From assembly GCA_030762175.1 (NCBI GenBank), contig CM060831.1:250501-314500 (forward strand): 64,000 bases of DNA, in the 5' to 3' direction. Positions 12,971 through 29,335 of this stretch are shown here, in pieces (position 1 is the first letter of the stretch; the number at the start of each line of letters is the position of its first letter). This stretch comes from Metallyticus violacea (Eukaryota > Arthropoda > Insecta > Mantodea > Metallyticidae). The notes under the pieces were generated by a model that searched no databases, had not been told where the DNA came from, and worked only from the letters and a program-made list of their open reading frames with translations. The position numbers and the translations under genes were made by a program.

Positions 12971-13231
12971 CTACTCTGGTGGTTTCCTTCGAACCATGCT
13001 GCTTCTTAGGCGTAGTGCTTTCAAGACAAAGTTTTCTTGGCCCCCACTCACAGGGTTAACGGAAGTACAACTCGTAATGATTTGGTCGGCAGAACGATGA
13101 CTAATATCCACAGAACACGATACCTCATAGATGACTATTTGCCGGTTCGCAAGTACCTTCTCTCGATTTGGTTGAGTTTTCCCGAATGTGGTGCAGGTAG
13201 ATGGACATCCTGTTCCCTCTTTGTGATTCAC
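12971..13231 (-). pseudogene. Possible mariner/Tc1 N-terminal (HTH) remnant
   Basis: The minus-strand reading contains EGTGCPST, REKVLANRQIVIYEVSCSV and DISHRSADQIITS. In order these resemble the linker RSGRPxT and second helix-turn-helix VxxLVxxNRRITxxEVSxxLGISHGSAxxII of mariner transposases. It then becomes unrelated. Because it lies downstream, in minus-strand terms, of the C-terminal remnant at 13.4-13.7 kb, the two cannot be one uninterrupted gene. Identification is from a short match. Confidence 0.45.
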
Positions 13232-13379
13232 CCTAGTGCGATTACTTTTAAACTTCTAAACTTTATAGCACAGCCTCCGTATTGTGTTGAAAGCCTCCGA
13301 TGAATTCAACCTCCTGACAGACTTTTGGATCAAATAAATTTGATTACTGTGTTTTGTTCCTTATGGTGTAAGCTATCTC

Positions 13380-13690
13380 AGCAAATTAAAATTAAAAAAA
13401 AAAAAGGCATTAGTACAGAAAACATTGTGACAAAGTTAGAAATGTGTTATGATGACGTAAACGCAGACACTATTTTACTTTTCTTCCCGGCACTTTCTAT
13501 ATTTCATCAGAGGTGAGTCTACAGTCTTTCAGTACTCCGCCAATGAACCAAACAAAAGTGCAATGCCATATTTGGGCTATAAGGGGTGGTTGTGGAAGAC
13601 GTTCCAACACACAATGCTGCACCCTCATGGTATGCGGACATGCATTATCATGTTCCAGCTATATACTTCTAGAAAGTATTCCTCTTCTTT
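13380..13690 (-). pseudogene. Mariner-like transposase C-terminal remnant
   Basis: In one minus-strand frame, HDNACPHTMRVQHCVLE is followed by QPPLIAQIWHCTFVW and GGVLKDCRLTSDEI. This order matches HDNARPHTAxxxxxxL, PPYSPDLAPxDFHLF and GPLKxxLxGxRFxSDEEV. The second catalytic Asp (HDN) is kept, but the third-Asp region reads IAQIWH and looks lost. Upstream sequence to 14,060 has ORFs that I could not match. Confidence 0.6.
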
Positions 13691-14064
13691 TGCTGTATAT
13701 TTAAGGTTTCAGTTTTTCTTGTGCCTTACCACAGTAAGTTTTATTGTACATTGTTTGCCCATGTTCCTGAAATCATCAAACGAGGTTTTATGTCTTTAAA
13801 CAAATATACCCGAATTTGTCAGCATGCTCCCCTTGTAACTTTTTTGCTGCAGATGTTTCGACTCAATGCTTAGTTTCTTGCTGTCTTGTTTGCGATGGAC
13901 ATCAATTCTCTCTGAAACGCCTTCATTTTCTTTGCAGTGTTCCTCCACCCATTGTTGTTTGCGCAAATCGTATGGGAACATCGAGAACAAATTCTATAGT
14001 ACTGCAACTCGTCTTGCATTATGGCAAGTGTAGATTCATATCCGTTATCACATTCTACGGCTAA

Positions 14065-16685
14065 TTCGGATGTCATCCTCTGGTCTTTTCTGGTCAAGGG
14101 ATCGATGTCAATTTGGGCATTTAGGAATAATGTTGATATTAACTTTATTAGATCTTTGCTACAATTGTTCTACTAATTCACAAACTTTTATCTATGTATA
14201 GGCTTATCATGGGTTAACAATACTTCAACGATAATGATTTAATAGGCTTACATTTGGATGGGTTTCCACAGTATTCTCTAAGCCCAAAGAAAGATCACAA
14301 TGGCATGCAATCGAGTAACACCGTCCTCATGGCTGGCAACTACATCAACGGCCGAGGCTTGATTGTCTGTAGTGAAAATACCCATTAATAATGGTAGCCG
14401 CCTAGTTTAAAAACTGCGTTTACCTTCTGATTCACTCTCGTATTATTTCCTATAACATTAAAAATTTACAAAAGCATTCATCAAATAATACTCTATGAAC
14501 TTTTAGAATGCTGCGCTGACATTTTAATATTTCTGTTAAGCATGTTATTATTTGCTGACAAGCAGCATTAAATTGTACTGACTTTTATATGTCCAGTTCA
14601 GGTCAGGACCTTACACGTACTCAAATATCACTGACAGTGTTATTTACAGCCATTCCAGTTAAGAATGGGAGCTCCATTGCTTGCCACATGGCCATAGTAA
14701 TGCAGGTTGTATTGCAAGTTCCTTTTATGGTGTATTAAATTTTAGTAACCTTCACAGGTTCAGAGTTCATTAGCTATATGAGTTAATTACTTTAATGTAT
14801 TCTCTACTAGCACCCAAAAATGAGTCTAAACATGATCTCATCAAGATACTCTCCCAGACAGTCCATTGTTAACACTTAAAAGGTTTGCTCTCCTGTGCAA
14901 AAACGGTTGGGATAATTGGATACTGATAGCTGCTAATATTAACCGTGTGGTCTGTACATAAACGGTTGGCATTTTCAGCGTAGAACTTGGACTAGTTTCA
15001 GATGAGTGTTATTGCACAACTGTACGATGTGAAAGCACACACTATATAGATACATACAAATGTTTCATGTCAGAAACTCCCATTTATTATATGTGCTTTC
15101 ATAACGTACCAGTGCACAGGTAAGACAAAAGCAAACGCTTGGTTGTTTAGTTAACAGCTTGGAGGTGGGAGAAAGTGGCGATGATAATGACGTTAATGCG
15201 TGTGCCTTACAAAACAACCGTCAGAGAGTCAAGTTTAGTTATGGAAGGTGAGCACAATTCTTGGACCTCCCAATATTCTATACCTCAGAGTGTGTTATGC
15301 TCATGTCTTACCTGCTCACTTAAATAGTAAAATTCACAGACGCGAAACAGCGCTGGCCCAGCTGTCCAAGCAGTGACTTTTTACTGTTTCAGTAAGTACG
15401 AGTCTATGCCGAATGCCAAACCCAATTCATCAAAAGGCAATGGTACAGCTGATTCCATGCCACCATCTAATAAAACCGGCTAGTAGCTGTCTGAATGTTT
15501 AAATTGTGCTAAATTTGTAAGAAATTCTCGCGGTATAACCTGAAGTGCTAACTGGATCATATCTTTGATAACGTGTACTAAATCATGTCCAACCTGAGGT
15601 ACTACATTTGTAACAGTTCTCTGTACATAACATGTTAGTACTGGACACAAAAGACTACAGACGCTTTCGAAGAATTCCTGTAATATACAACACACATGTG
15701 CTGCATAAAATGTCCTATCACTCTAAAATTTATTCTATTATCATTTATGTGGAATTAACCTAATGCAATATTTCGTGTAGCATACATAATTATCATAGTT
15801 GTAGCTAAAACTAGTTCAGGTTTTTCGAAAAAAAAAGTTGTAATGTTTTTTTGGTACAATTTCAGGACATGATTATTAATAAATGAAACAAGAATCAGTT
15901 TATGTATAAAATATAAATCACGATTTGCATAATCTGTTCTCTTACATTAGATAAAGTGTGTCAGACTCATTTGGGTTGGGGGTAATTTCCAGTCTCAAAC
16001 TACCTCTTGCGGGACTCATCCGGTTGCAGACGCTTCCATTAATAGGGTTTCTTGGCCTACGAAAGATGTTGATGTATTTAATAAGTCAATAGAACATACA
16101 ATTTGCGCGATTCAGAACTAGATTTAAGATGCACAAATGTAGCATTGTCAATTTTCAAGTGATGCGTTTGTATTCATGTAGGAGGCAGTGATGCTCGCCT
16201 GGACAATATACGGTGCTTTTCGCGATAAATTAGAAATGTCTTTCAAGGATGGGACGGGTGCCAAATAATACTTGTGGGGCCGTGAGTTTTGACACACCTT
16301 CATTTGATTTTGTTAACGTAATTATTGTTCCCAAATTGCCTATTATCAAAGGAACAAAATATAAATCAACTAATCTAAACTAAAAATATATTATAATCTA
16401 AAATTAACTGAAATGTTTTTACTGTTGCATTTATTCCCCTTCCCCATATAATTTAAGAAAAGTTTCTTGGTTTTACATTTACCCCTTACCCATATTATTG
16501 AACAAAAGGTTTCCTAATGTTGAATTTACCCCCTCCCCATATTATTCAAGCCATGTGCCTTAGTGTTGCATTTACCCTCTCTCCATATTACTGATAAATG
16601 TTTCTTAGTGTTTTATTTATTCCCCTTCCCATAACTTTTAAAGTTTTACGCATATAAAAGTAACTTTAACTTGATTGCTAAATTG
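14065..16685. other. No gene recognised
   Basis: Non-coding, AT-rich. Around 16,400-16,640 a short degenerate repeat recurs about five times: attta/ccccttccccatat...tta/aagttt. It is spaced ~60-65 bp and looks like a small minisatellite. Confidence 0.45.
16400..16640 (+). repeat. Degenerate minisatellite, ~60-bp unit
   Basis: The phrase cccc(t)tccccatat recurs at about 16,437, 16,485, 16,530, 16,575 and 16,620. It is followed each time by att..a and then tttct.tagtgtt. The units are imperfect. Confidence 0.6.
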
Positions 16686-16687
16686 TA

Positions 16688-17822
16688 CAGGACAGGTCAA
16701 AATTATATTCTTTTACTCAAATTTAATGTAACAAGTAACAAAAATCAGCTCCTATGAAAATTCTTTAAAACACGTTGCAAATGTGCAATGTTTGCCCCAT
16801 GTGTAACATGATACACATTAAGCCGGTAATCAAGTTCCGCTGTAGCACTTCAACACTAATTTCTATGTTAGTTTGTATCAGCATCTCTTCAAGTGGGTGG
16901 TACAAAGGTACAATCCACGATGACACCACAAAGATAAAATTACATGGGATGACATTTGTAAGTGTAACATACAATGTAGCAGTTCTTGACCCATTTCTCT
17001 AGTTCAACGGCCATTTTCCGTGGAAGGTCACAATCCTGTTGAAATATGAAGTTACCATTCTCTTCCTACAGTTGCAGCACTTCAAGGTAGTTAACTTATC
17101 TGCATTGACTTCCGCAAAGAACAAGATATCAAACCTTTTCATGAGCAAAGGCGCAGATTTGGAGGGAAATCACATTCATGTTACTGAATGCGTAGGAATT
17201 TTCAGTTCCACAGATGTTCACTTTGTGTCTGTTTACAAGTTCTGACATGTGGAATGTTGTTTTCCTCACCAAAAACCAAATTTTAACAGAAACCATCTTC
17301 TATCATTAGCCTGCGCAGATCTAACATACGTCATTCTTCAGATCATGCAGAAGTTGTAGGCAGCAAAGCATCAATAATGCTTCCCCAGTACCCGTCAAAA
17401 AGTTTTCTGTTTCTCGGCTTGCTTGGCAGGTGGATTTCTGAAATTGCTTGCACAACTAGCACTGACATGCTCCACTTCTTCCACTATCGCCGTGTGTCCA
17501 CTCGATTTTCGCTTAAGAACGCCTGGAAGTTGTTAACATTTTTGTGGTAACCTACAGCTGGGTGGGTCTGTCCGACATTTTGTCCAGTAATGACAACTCA
17601 CAACACTAGCTCTTAGGAGCATCACGAAAATATATGTCTTCTGTTCTCAGCTCGTCATTTTCTTCAACTGTCTCTTATTGAACAAAATAGCGAACATGCA
17701 AAACCGGCAGGAGCATTTAAAACTTTGAAAGTTTGCTTTCAAACTCTACATTTTGAGAAAAACGTTTATTCACTTCATTTCACAGAGTAAATAGATTCAT
17801 AACATATTTTTTACCTACCCTG
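16688..17822 (-). mobile_element. Tc1/mariner-superfamily element (DUF4817-type), complete ends, inactive
   Basis: The element is about 1,135 bp. The left end, after TA at 16,686-16,687, reads caggacaggtcaaaattat. The right end reads atattttttacctaccctg before TA at 17,823-17,824. These are inverted copies with a few mismatches, and the CCCTGTA end is typical of this transposase group. A decayed transposase reads on the minus strand throughout. The TA flanks fit Tc1/mariner target choice. Confidence 0.82.
16770..17600 (-). pseudogene. DUF4817/DDE-type transposase pseudogene
   Basis: Reading the minus strand across frames gives, in order: VEHVSASC...KTF-RVLGKHY (helix-turn-helix, about 17,400-17,500), TFHMSELVNRHKVNICGTEN and NYLEVLQL (17,080-17,260), NGNFIFQQDC (about 17,040), HPM-FYLCG and FVPP (about 16,930), and ELDYRLNVYHVTHGANIAHL (about 16,790-16,850). 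This follows the family order: HTH, FxxSGxVNRHNxRIWGTENP, the second Asp in FQQDGAPPH, LTPxDFxLWG, and the C-terminal signature YRLDxCxVTxGAHIE. There are several stops and frameshifts. The third Asp is replaced by a stop codon (M-stop-F). Confidence 0.85.
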
Positions 17823-17824
17823 TA

Positions 17825-18237
17825 TATTAACAGAACAGGTTATGCATATCATACCATATTTATCTTATTTATGTTTACAATAGTTTTATTATAACAATGC
17901 CTATGCTACACATTATTTCATTTTTCATAAGGTATTTTTCCCTGATAGCAGGCATAACCTCATTTGGTTGAAAAGAAGTTTTAATTCTTAGTGTATCTGA
18001 ATATTCCAACATGTAGACTAAAGGTCTTTTAGTAAAGTTTACGATAATAATGGCAGCACTTATTTAATGGCGGTGCTTCCTCGCCATATCGCAGTGTCGT
18101 CATAGAGTATATGTGGTATTTATAAGTGTGACTACGCCACTAATCACCCTCCCACACTCTGGTAACACCACTGTCTCCGTCTACAGTTGGTTTACCGCTG
18201 TTTAGTGCAGATGTCTTCTTAAAAATATTAGCTTCAA

Positions 18238-18271
<34 letters not shown>

Positions 18272-20089
18272 TCTCCAAGGAAGTTAGAAATATGCACCCC
18301 ATTATATTTTCCTTTAATATAAAGAATTCTCTTTAAAATGCATATTAGCATTCTGAAAACAATATGTACATGTCATTAAGCTGGTGCGATATAAAAAGTC
18401 CGATTATAATATTTTTCTCGCCATTCAAAGTATTTCGAATAGAAATGCTATAGAATAAATTTTGAACATATTTTACATTTTTCTTAAAACTACATTTTTT
18501 GCATACGTATTTTGATATAATGTATCTGTAGGATATATCTTTGAATGTATTGCTTCTTAAATATAAAGTTGTATTAACATAAATTAACACTTGACTTCAC
18601 ATTACAAGTTAATTATTTTTCAACTGCAGCTTTGCTCCAAATCATCAACTTGTCTACATTCATTTTAAAGGTTCAAGAATAACTTCTGTATTTGTGAATT
18701 AACAACTACAAATTTAGCAATTTGATTTTGCCTGTAAAATTTATAACTGATAGATTAACAATCTTCATAAACCGAGTTTACTCGTATTCCTCACAAATCT
18801 TTTAAGTATTATATTTTCTTGTAACATGCACCACACAAATTTCAAATAATCCACAAACTACATTTATAGCATGTGTGTCCGTACATGGGGAAAAGATGAA
18901 CCAATGCGAAGACAAAAAAGCTATTACGTTGAACGTTGCACTGTGATACAGCAGATCTAGACAAACTTGAGATGATGGACCATGTGTACTTTAAGCTTAG
19001 ATTTTATCTTGGGGTTTAAAAACATACTCTATATTATTTTCGTACAGACTTATTTTTTAATTAACATGACGTATGTTATTCTGATTAAGTTATTTTGTTG
19101 TGAAGTTAAAACACGTTGCCAGTTTCATAATGTGGTGGAAGTCATTGGGTAATTAGTTTTGGAGCTACAGGATGACAATATTGACATGCAACGTGAATGT
19201 CTCAAAATGAAACAGGAAGACCGCGTCAATACGTACAATGATGAATAGCCGATATCCGTTATCTAGATATAAGTGCTATAGATTCAGATAATAAAAAGTA
19301 TCATTCCAAAAATTTGCTGAGCCCCAAAAGCTCATTCGAATAAAGGTGATCAATATAGGATTGTCATGCTACAGAAATTAGCGGACTGTTCGCGATTTTA
19401 TAGTATATGAACCAAGTCCACCATTTTTAATGCAGTTGAACAGAAATCTGGAAAATAGCAATAGCTTGGCCAAGTAAGTTTCCTGGGTACACACATTTAG
19501 AATGCGTGTTTCTTACTTCTAAGGTTAAAGAGTTTATGTGTGTTCTGAAGCCACAGTTTCACAAGATGAAGGCCTTGTGCTATCAGAGCTAAATTACTTG
19601 CGTACATTGTGTGAGCTTCTTTCTGAACAGTTTTACTGGATACTGTTAGTACCTGTGTTGGAATAGTGTTGAAATTACTCTGAAATGCACGCAAGATAAT
19701 ACATCTTGTAAAATAAGAGTTTTTTCTTTAACCAAATGGTAAAATTGAAAAAATTTCACATCGGAGAAAAAATAAAGAAACGATTTTCCCCTGCAATGTT
19801 TGTGTCTGTGGAGCAGTATTCAGAATTGTTAAAAAATAGAAGTGTTTTACGACGATAAGTAAAAGTTTACCCATGCTCTTGTTAATGCAATTTATTTTAT
19901 ACAAAATTAAACGGGATTTCTGAAGTCGCATCTGTTCATATTAAGTGAATAAATGATATTTGTAATGTGTTTTATTCTAATACAAAGGTCTGTTCAATTC
20001 AGAATAATCCATTTTACATGCATAATTTCTCGCGCTAAAATGTAGCTCTAATATTTTGTTAGCTTAAGGAATTGTGCATTGGTATTAGT
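17825..20089. other. No gene recognised
   Basis: AT-rich DNA with a short (GT)n-T run at 18,239-18,266. ORFs here are short and unmatched. Confidence 0.5.
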
Positions 20090-21135
20090 ATCACTGTTGT
20101 CACTTCCGGTACTCACATATGAGAGGCGTGCAAGTTGAAACTTGTTCACTTCCAACTACAGCAAAATGGATTTGACAAGTGGCGAATAATATGATGCTCC
20201 AAAATAAATTTTCATCTAAGGCCTATGCAATATTACAGCAGACCACGTAGAGTTTGTTCTTCCCTATAGAACAGTTCAAAGACGGTTTAAAGATTAGACG
20301 CAACCAGCTTCGAAGGAAGGTGGACACGATGCTATTTTTCTCTAATGGAACAAAAGATTTACACCTCTGCTGTCATTGTGAGAGGATCTTAGAATAGCAT
20401 TAAGAACACTTTAAGAAATGAAAATTTTATACTAGGTGCCACCCACATGTTGAAAACTGGGAAGAAAAGAAAAATGCATATGATACGTGCTTAACATGAT
20501 GCTGATTCCCAAACAAAATAACGTTTGCATGCAGTTAAAGATAGTATAAGAAGATGCGGAGTTTCTTCCACAGGTAACCACAGCTGATGAAACTTAACAA
20601 CTTAAATTTCGATTCTGAGAGTAAGGAGCAAAGCTGTGTGTAAAAATCTCTATTAAAAAAAACCACATACACAGAGAGAAAGGGAACGGAACTGCTTCTA
20701 CTGGGAAAGTTATTACCATCTCATTTTTCCATATTCAAGGAAAGACTTACCAGCATGTACCTGCACTCAACTGTAACTGGGCTGTACTACAGAGATGTAC
20801 TGAAAACTGTGCAAGGCCACATTTCCGTGCAACAAGGTGGATGCTCTATCACAATATTGCACGACCACGTACCGCATATGAATATAACGTGAGTCCCCAC
20901 ACTCTTCCAGAATTAGTCCAATGTGAACTTTCCTTAAATTGAAGAAAGAAACACGTTTGTGAAGGTCATTTTTCAATATCATATGTGTGATAAGGCTGCA
21001 GAGACGATTGTAAAAAAAACTGTCAAAAATGGTTTCCAGTATGTCTTTGAAGGCCGGCAGAAACGCCGGGACAGGTGTATTGAAGCCAAACGGGGACTAC
21101 TTTGAGAAAGACCATAAAAATTATGAAGATGAGTA
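20090..21135 (+). pseudogene. Mariner-like transposase pseudogene, heavily frameshifted
   Basis: On the plus strand, degraded N-terminal readings (SKAYAILQQTT near 20,210) are followed by GKVITISFF (about 20,710; compare GKVMASVFW) and TRWMLYHNIARPRTAYEYN (about 20,840; compare the DNARPHTAY motif, with the Asp changed to Ile). The C-terminal signature follows: NGFQYVFEGRQKRRDRCIEA (about 21,020-21,080), with NGDYFEKDH in the neighbouring frame. The family ends with FQKxFxxWxxRWxxCIxxxGDYFEGD. Order and orientation are correct, but at least five frameshifts are present. No TIRs were located. Confidence 0.72.
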
Positions 21136-21167
21136 AACAAGTTTTTTTTATTATTTTTCCAACTGAC

Positions 21168-25729
<4,562 letters not shown>

Positions 25730-25734
25730 AACGT

Positions 25735-25890
25735 GTAGGAAGGAAGCGTTTTAGGCCAATTTTTAGGGTACCTGCACGGCATTTGCCATTTATGAGGACT
25801 AAAAATACCTAAGAGGATTGTGGGAATCGAACCGTGGTCCCACTCACGAATGCGAGCTTTAACGAGCTATGCCACCGTAGCGGAAATAAC
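25735..25890 (-). mobile_element. tRNA-derived SINE, family 2 (head and part of body)
   Basis: On the minus strand a box A-like TGGCATAGCTCG lies at 25,863-25,874 and a perfect box B, GGTTCGATTCC, at 25,823-25,833. Together they outline a tRNA-like head that starts near 25,885. The body continues with aatcctcttaggtattttt, tggcaaatgccgtgcagg and acgcttcctt. It shares no body sequence with the SINE at 3,894, so it is a different family. The 3' end is not clear. A decayed tRNA gene is possible, but cloverleaf arms are not convincing. Confidence 0.65.
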
Positions 25891-26159
25891 GCCTGAAGTA
25901 CCAAACTATCACTATTTATGTCAAAATTACAATAGTAATAAAAACGAAGCACATATTACCTTTCAACAGCGAGAAAATTTACCACTATCGGCATTCACGA
26001 TATCTTTGGCCGACAATTGGATATGAGCTACATTGTTTAAACTACGAACTATTAGTGTAATACAAATAGCATTGTCATTCTAGCAGAGAAATTTTGTCTG
26101 TTCAAGTAAAATATAGAGCGAATTAGTTATATTTCCACCGCACTAACAACATTTAAACT
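25891..26159. other. No gene recognised
   Basis: Short AT-rich spacer before the ~185-bp tandem repeat. Confidence 0.45.
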
Positions 26160-26310
26160 ACCGCCATCCTCAATGTCACTGGCGGGTAGCTGAAGCAGTG
26201 CTGTATCGCTGATACTACAAACCTAATATTACTGTACAAAATTACATAAAGACAAGTGCTGACATCTAAATGATCTATGTGAATAAATAATAATGATGTT
26301 GATGATGATG

Positions 26311-26373
<63 letters not shown>

Positions 26374-28210
26374 CTGCCTATTTCAATGTGTAAACACTGT
26401 AATCCAATTACATTTTCACTGTAAGAAGAGGAATTTCACTATAGCATTCGGATTGTCACTGGAAAGCACCTAAATATGAATAGTATACCGTGGGGGAAAA
26501 ATCGTCTTGTAATGTAGTGAATCAACATGATTTTAAGCTCCTATTTAAACGTAAAAGTGCGTGATCTTATATCTCCACAGCAAGAACTAAAATTTCACTA
26601 CCAGCATACAGACTGTCCCCTGCCGACTATGGCAGTAAGTATCGTTGTAACTAAAAACACAATATTATTAACGTAATAAGTTACTAAACTCTGGTATTGT
26701 TACTTATATAGCGAAACCTGTTTTTAGGATAGTTCAATTTAAAAACAAATTGATCCAATCAAGAGTCGCACTACAAGAAGAAAACTTCACAACCGACATT
26801 GGGGATATCACTTTCCGACACTTCAATGAAGCTTCGGTGAAACTATGAACCAAATATTTATGTAAAAAGTTACTGTGCCCCTAGTATTGAGATATATGTG
26901 AAGTCAATGGTGCCTATTGCAATGTATAAAAACGTAGTTCCATTTGCTCTTCAACCGAAGGAAAAGATGCTTCAATAACGGTATTCGGGTTGTCACTGGT
27001 AGTCAGCTGAATATGGTCAGAATCGCTAATATTACGAAACAAAATTTATGCATTTGAACGTTTAAAAAATAGTATTGTCATTTATGTAAATATACCGTAT
27101 TTTTGGTTCTATTTAAATGTACAAATTGGGTGATTTAAATATATTTCCATAGTAATCACGGAAGTTCCATGACCAGCACAAAAATACATCCTAATGTTTA
27201 AGCAATAAATATACTAGTTTTTATATGAATCACACGTTTCTTGGCTGCTACTAAAACGTAAAAACTGGGTGCAATGTTTTTATTAGCGGTATTCCTGATG
27301 TCACTCCGAATACTGAAGCTTGCAATATAGGTTTAGCTACTAACTAAATGTGCTGTATGGCTTAAATTACGAACTAAACTATATTAATTCAAACAATTAA
27401 CTACTAGAATTATCATTTATGTGAATAAAGATAGCGTGACTTCTATTTATATGCAAAAGTTGGGTGATCTAATTGCAGCACTTTAGAAATAGTTGAAATG
27501 TCACTACTGGCATACGGGCTTGTCAACTGCCGAATGTCGAAGCACTGGAGTATCGGTGGAAATACAAATCAAGCATTATTATTGTAAAAAATTACTAAAA
27601 GTCTAGCATTGATCTCTCTATGAAGAAATTCCCCCTGATTCAACTGAAATATACTAAGATCAAATTACAGTTCCTACACAAGAACGAAAATTGTATTAAT
27701 GGCGGTATCGATACTACGAAAAAATATTAATATAAAAATTACTAAACTAGTAACATTGACAGCTATGTGAAGAAAAAAACGTCATTCACTCCTAATTTAA
27801 TGTAGAAAATGGAGAGATACGCTAAAAAGGACGTTCAACTAATGGAATTTGTGTTTTCACTGGCAGGTAGTTGAAAATGTGCACAATAAGTGAAATGCCA
27901 ACTCATATTAATTTAAACAATCAACCAATGCTACTTCACTTATGTTAATCAAAATAATGTTTGCGGCTATTTAAACGCAAAAAATGAGAATTGTTTTTTA
28001 AAGTAAAAATCGAAATTCTACTGGCAGCATTCAGGCTGTCACTTGCCGGCTACTGAACCACAGAAGTGTTGGTGAAACTAGGAACCAAATCTTTATTTAA
28101 AAATTACTGAATGACTAGTATTATTATATATGTAGATAAACAGAATTTGGTGCCTATTTCAAAGAATAATCACAATGAACTAATTACATTTCTATCACAA
28201 AAAGATGTTA
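26160..28210 (+). repeat. Degenerate tandem repeat, ~185-bp unit, block 1
   Basis: A phrase of the form gcat.cgg.ctgtcactggc.g.agctgaa, followed by gtatcggtgaaac, acgaaccaaatatta, taaaaattactaaa, agtattg.catttatgtga and cctatttcaatgtaaaa, recurs every ~175-195 bp. Anchors lie near 26,184, 26,446, 26,606, 26,800, 26,980, 27,290, 27,505, 27,855 and 28,030. Units are strongly diverged. An (ATA)n microsatellite interrupts one unit at 26,311-26,372. No unit is coding. Confidence 0.8.
26311..26372 (+). repeat. (ATA)n microsatellite
   Basis: About 20 perfect ATA units, preceded by gatgatgatg, inside the ~185-bp tandem repeat. Confidence 0.95.
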
Positions 28211-28214
28211 TGGT

Positions 28215-29170
28215 GTTTATTTTAAAAGCTTTTTTATAATTCTGGACACATTTGAACCACTGGCAAGGAATTAAATAAGAAATATTCTAGCCCTCTTTCT
28301 CACTGACACAGTTTCTTTTACAGCTATCACATGCGATATAAACTTGATAAATCTTAGCGTTGCTGTTTTGCTGCTTTCCTGGGACACTTTCACACTGAAT
28401 TCACCATGATCACTTCATACTTAATAAAATATTTCGCTAACACTGAAAACGGCTTGAGACTCGTCGAATTACTAGCAACTCCTTGAAAATTTTGACTCGA
28501 TGAAATATTAGCAACTGTGTAAAAACTTTCCGTGCTATCGCTTGATAAATTATTTGCGACTTCATCAAACGTTTCCAAATCCCAGAATAACCCAAGGATT
28601 GGGTTATTTAAGCGTTCTTAAAGCATCATGATGCTTGTATTCAAAATAACATTCTAGAAGCTTTGTAAATTCTATCTTCTAATTGGCTAGATAGCTGGAT
28701 TTCAGAACTTTCTGAAAGCTAAATTCCAAAACAAGCCTACTGATTGGCTACAATTCCCCATAGTTTTTAACTGGGCGAGTGTTATCCAAGCTACAGTTGG
28801 CAGATTTAACTTTTTTAGAAATCGCACAACAAAAGGAAAATTCAGCTTTGTATCTATATTGCAGTTCCAAGGACTTTTTCAGACAACAATAATAAAAGGA
28901 TCGTGAGAAGACATTACTTGGGCTTATTACTGACTCCGGAGTTGTTTGTCCACACTCGTGAACAAACAACTTTCAGTCTAGATACAACATATATCAGCAA
29001 TTTTGTATGAAGAAATTTCTATTATATATATATATATAGTTATTCATTTTTATAATGTGGATATTACCACTCTGCGCTCTGCTTACTTTCCGAGAATTAT
29101 TATAGCATTATAAAGTTATATACGCATAAAAGAACGTACATTAATAAACAATTTAAAGGTAATACTTCCT
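28215..29170 (-). other. Insertion inside the tandem repeat carrying a heat-shock-promoter-like region
   Basis: This ~950-bp segment lacks the 185-bp repeat phrases, which resume at about 29,175. It holds a promoter-like cluster (28,604-28,747) and two minus-strand ORFs of 62 and 73 codons (28,390-28,578 and 28,748-28,969) with no recognisable domain. A 9-bp-stem hairpin (gttgtttgt/acaaacaac) lies at 28,941-28,970. It could be a displaced host promoter with 5' UTR, or a retroelement LTR. Confidence 0.45.
28604..28747 (-). promoter_or_regulatory. Candidate heat-shock-type promoter (minus strand)
   Basis: In minus-strand order: a CCAAT box (28,743-28,747), a four-unit heat-shock-element-like array (28,700-28,717, TTT-GAA-TTC-AAA units at 2-nt spacing), a second CCAAT box (28,682-28,686), a second HSE-like site TTCtaGAAgcTTT (28,652-28,664), then a TATA-like TTAAATAA (28,604-28,611). 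The order and ~45-bp HSE-TATA spacing resemble hsp promoters. No heat-shock protein coding sequence follows. Assignment is from motif pattern only. Confidence 0.4.
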
Positions 29171-29174
29171 AATT

Positions 29175-29335
29175 ATATTTCCCTATGCCTACCGGAGTCG
29201 AAGTGGTATTAATGTAAAAGTATTATGTACAAATTTATTAAATTACTAAAGTATTATCTATATGAAGAAACTAGGTAAATTTGGCCTTGTTCAACTTAAA
29301 AATATGAAGTGGATATTAATGGTGAGAATACTGTT
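29175..29335 (+). repeat. ~185-bp tandem repeat, block 2
   Basis: One further unit, with taaattactaaagtatt and tatgaagaaactaggtaaattt...cttgttcaactt. Its continuation past an insertion is seen at 29,955. Confidence 0.6.

Noticed and set aside
28390..28969. Host gene downstream of the heat-shock-like promoter
   Set aside because: The 62- and 73-codon ORFs have no recognisable domain, and neither resembles a heat-shock protein.
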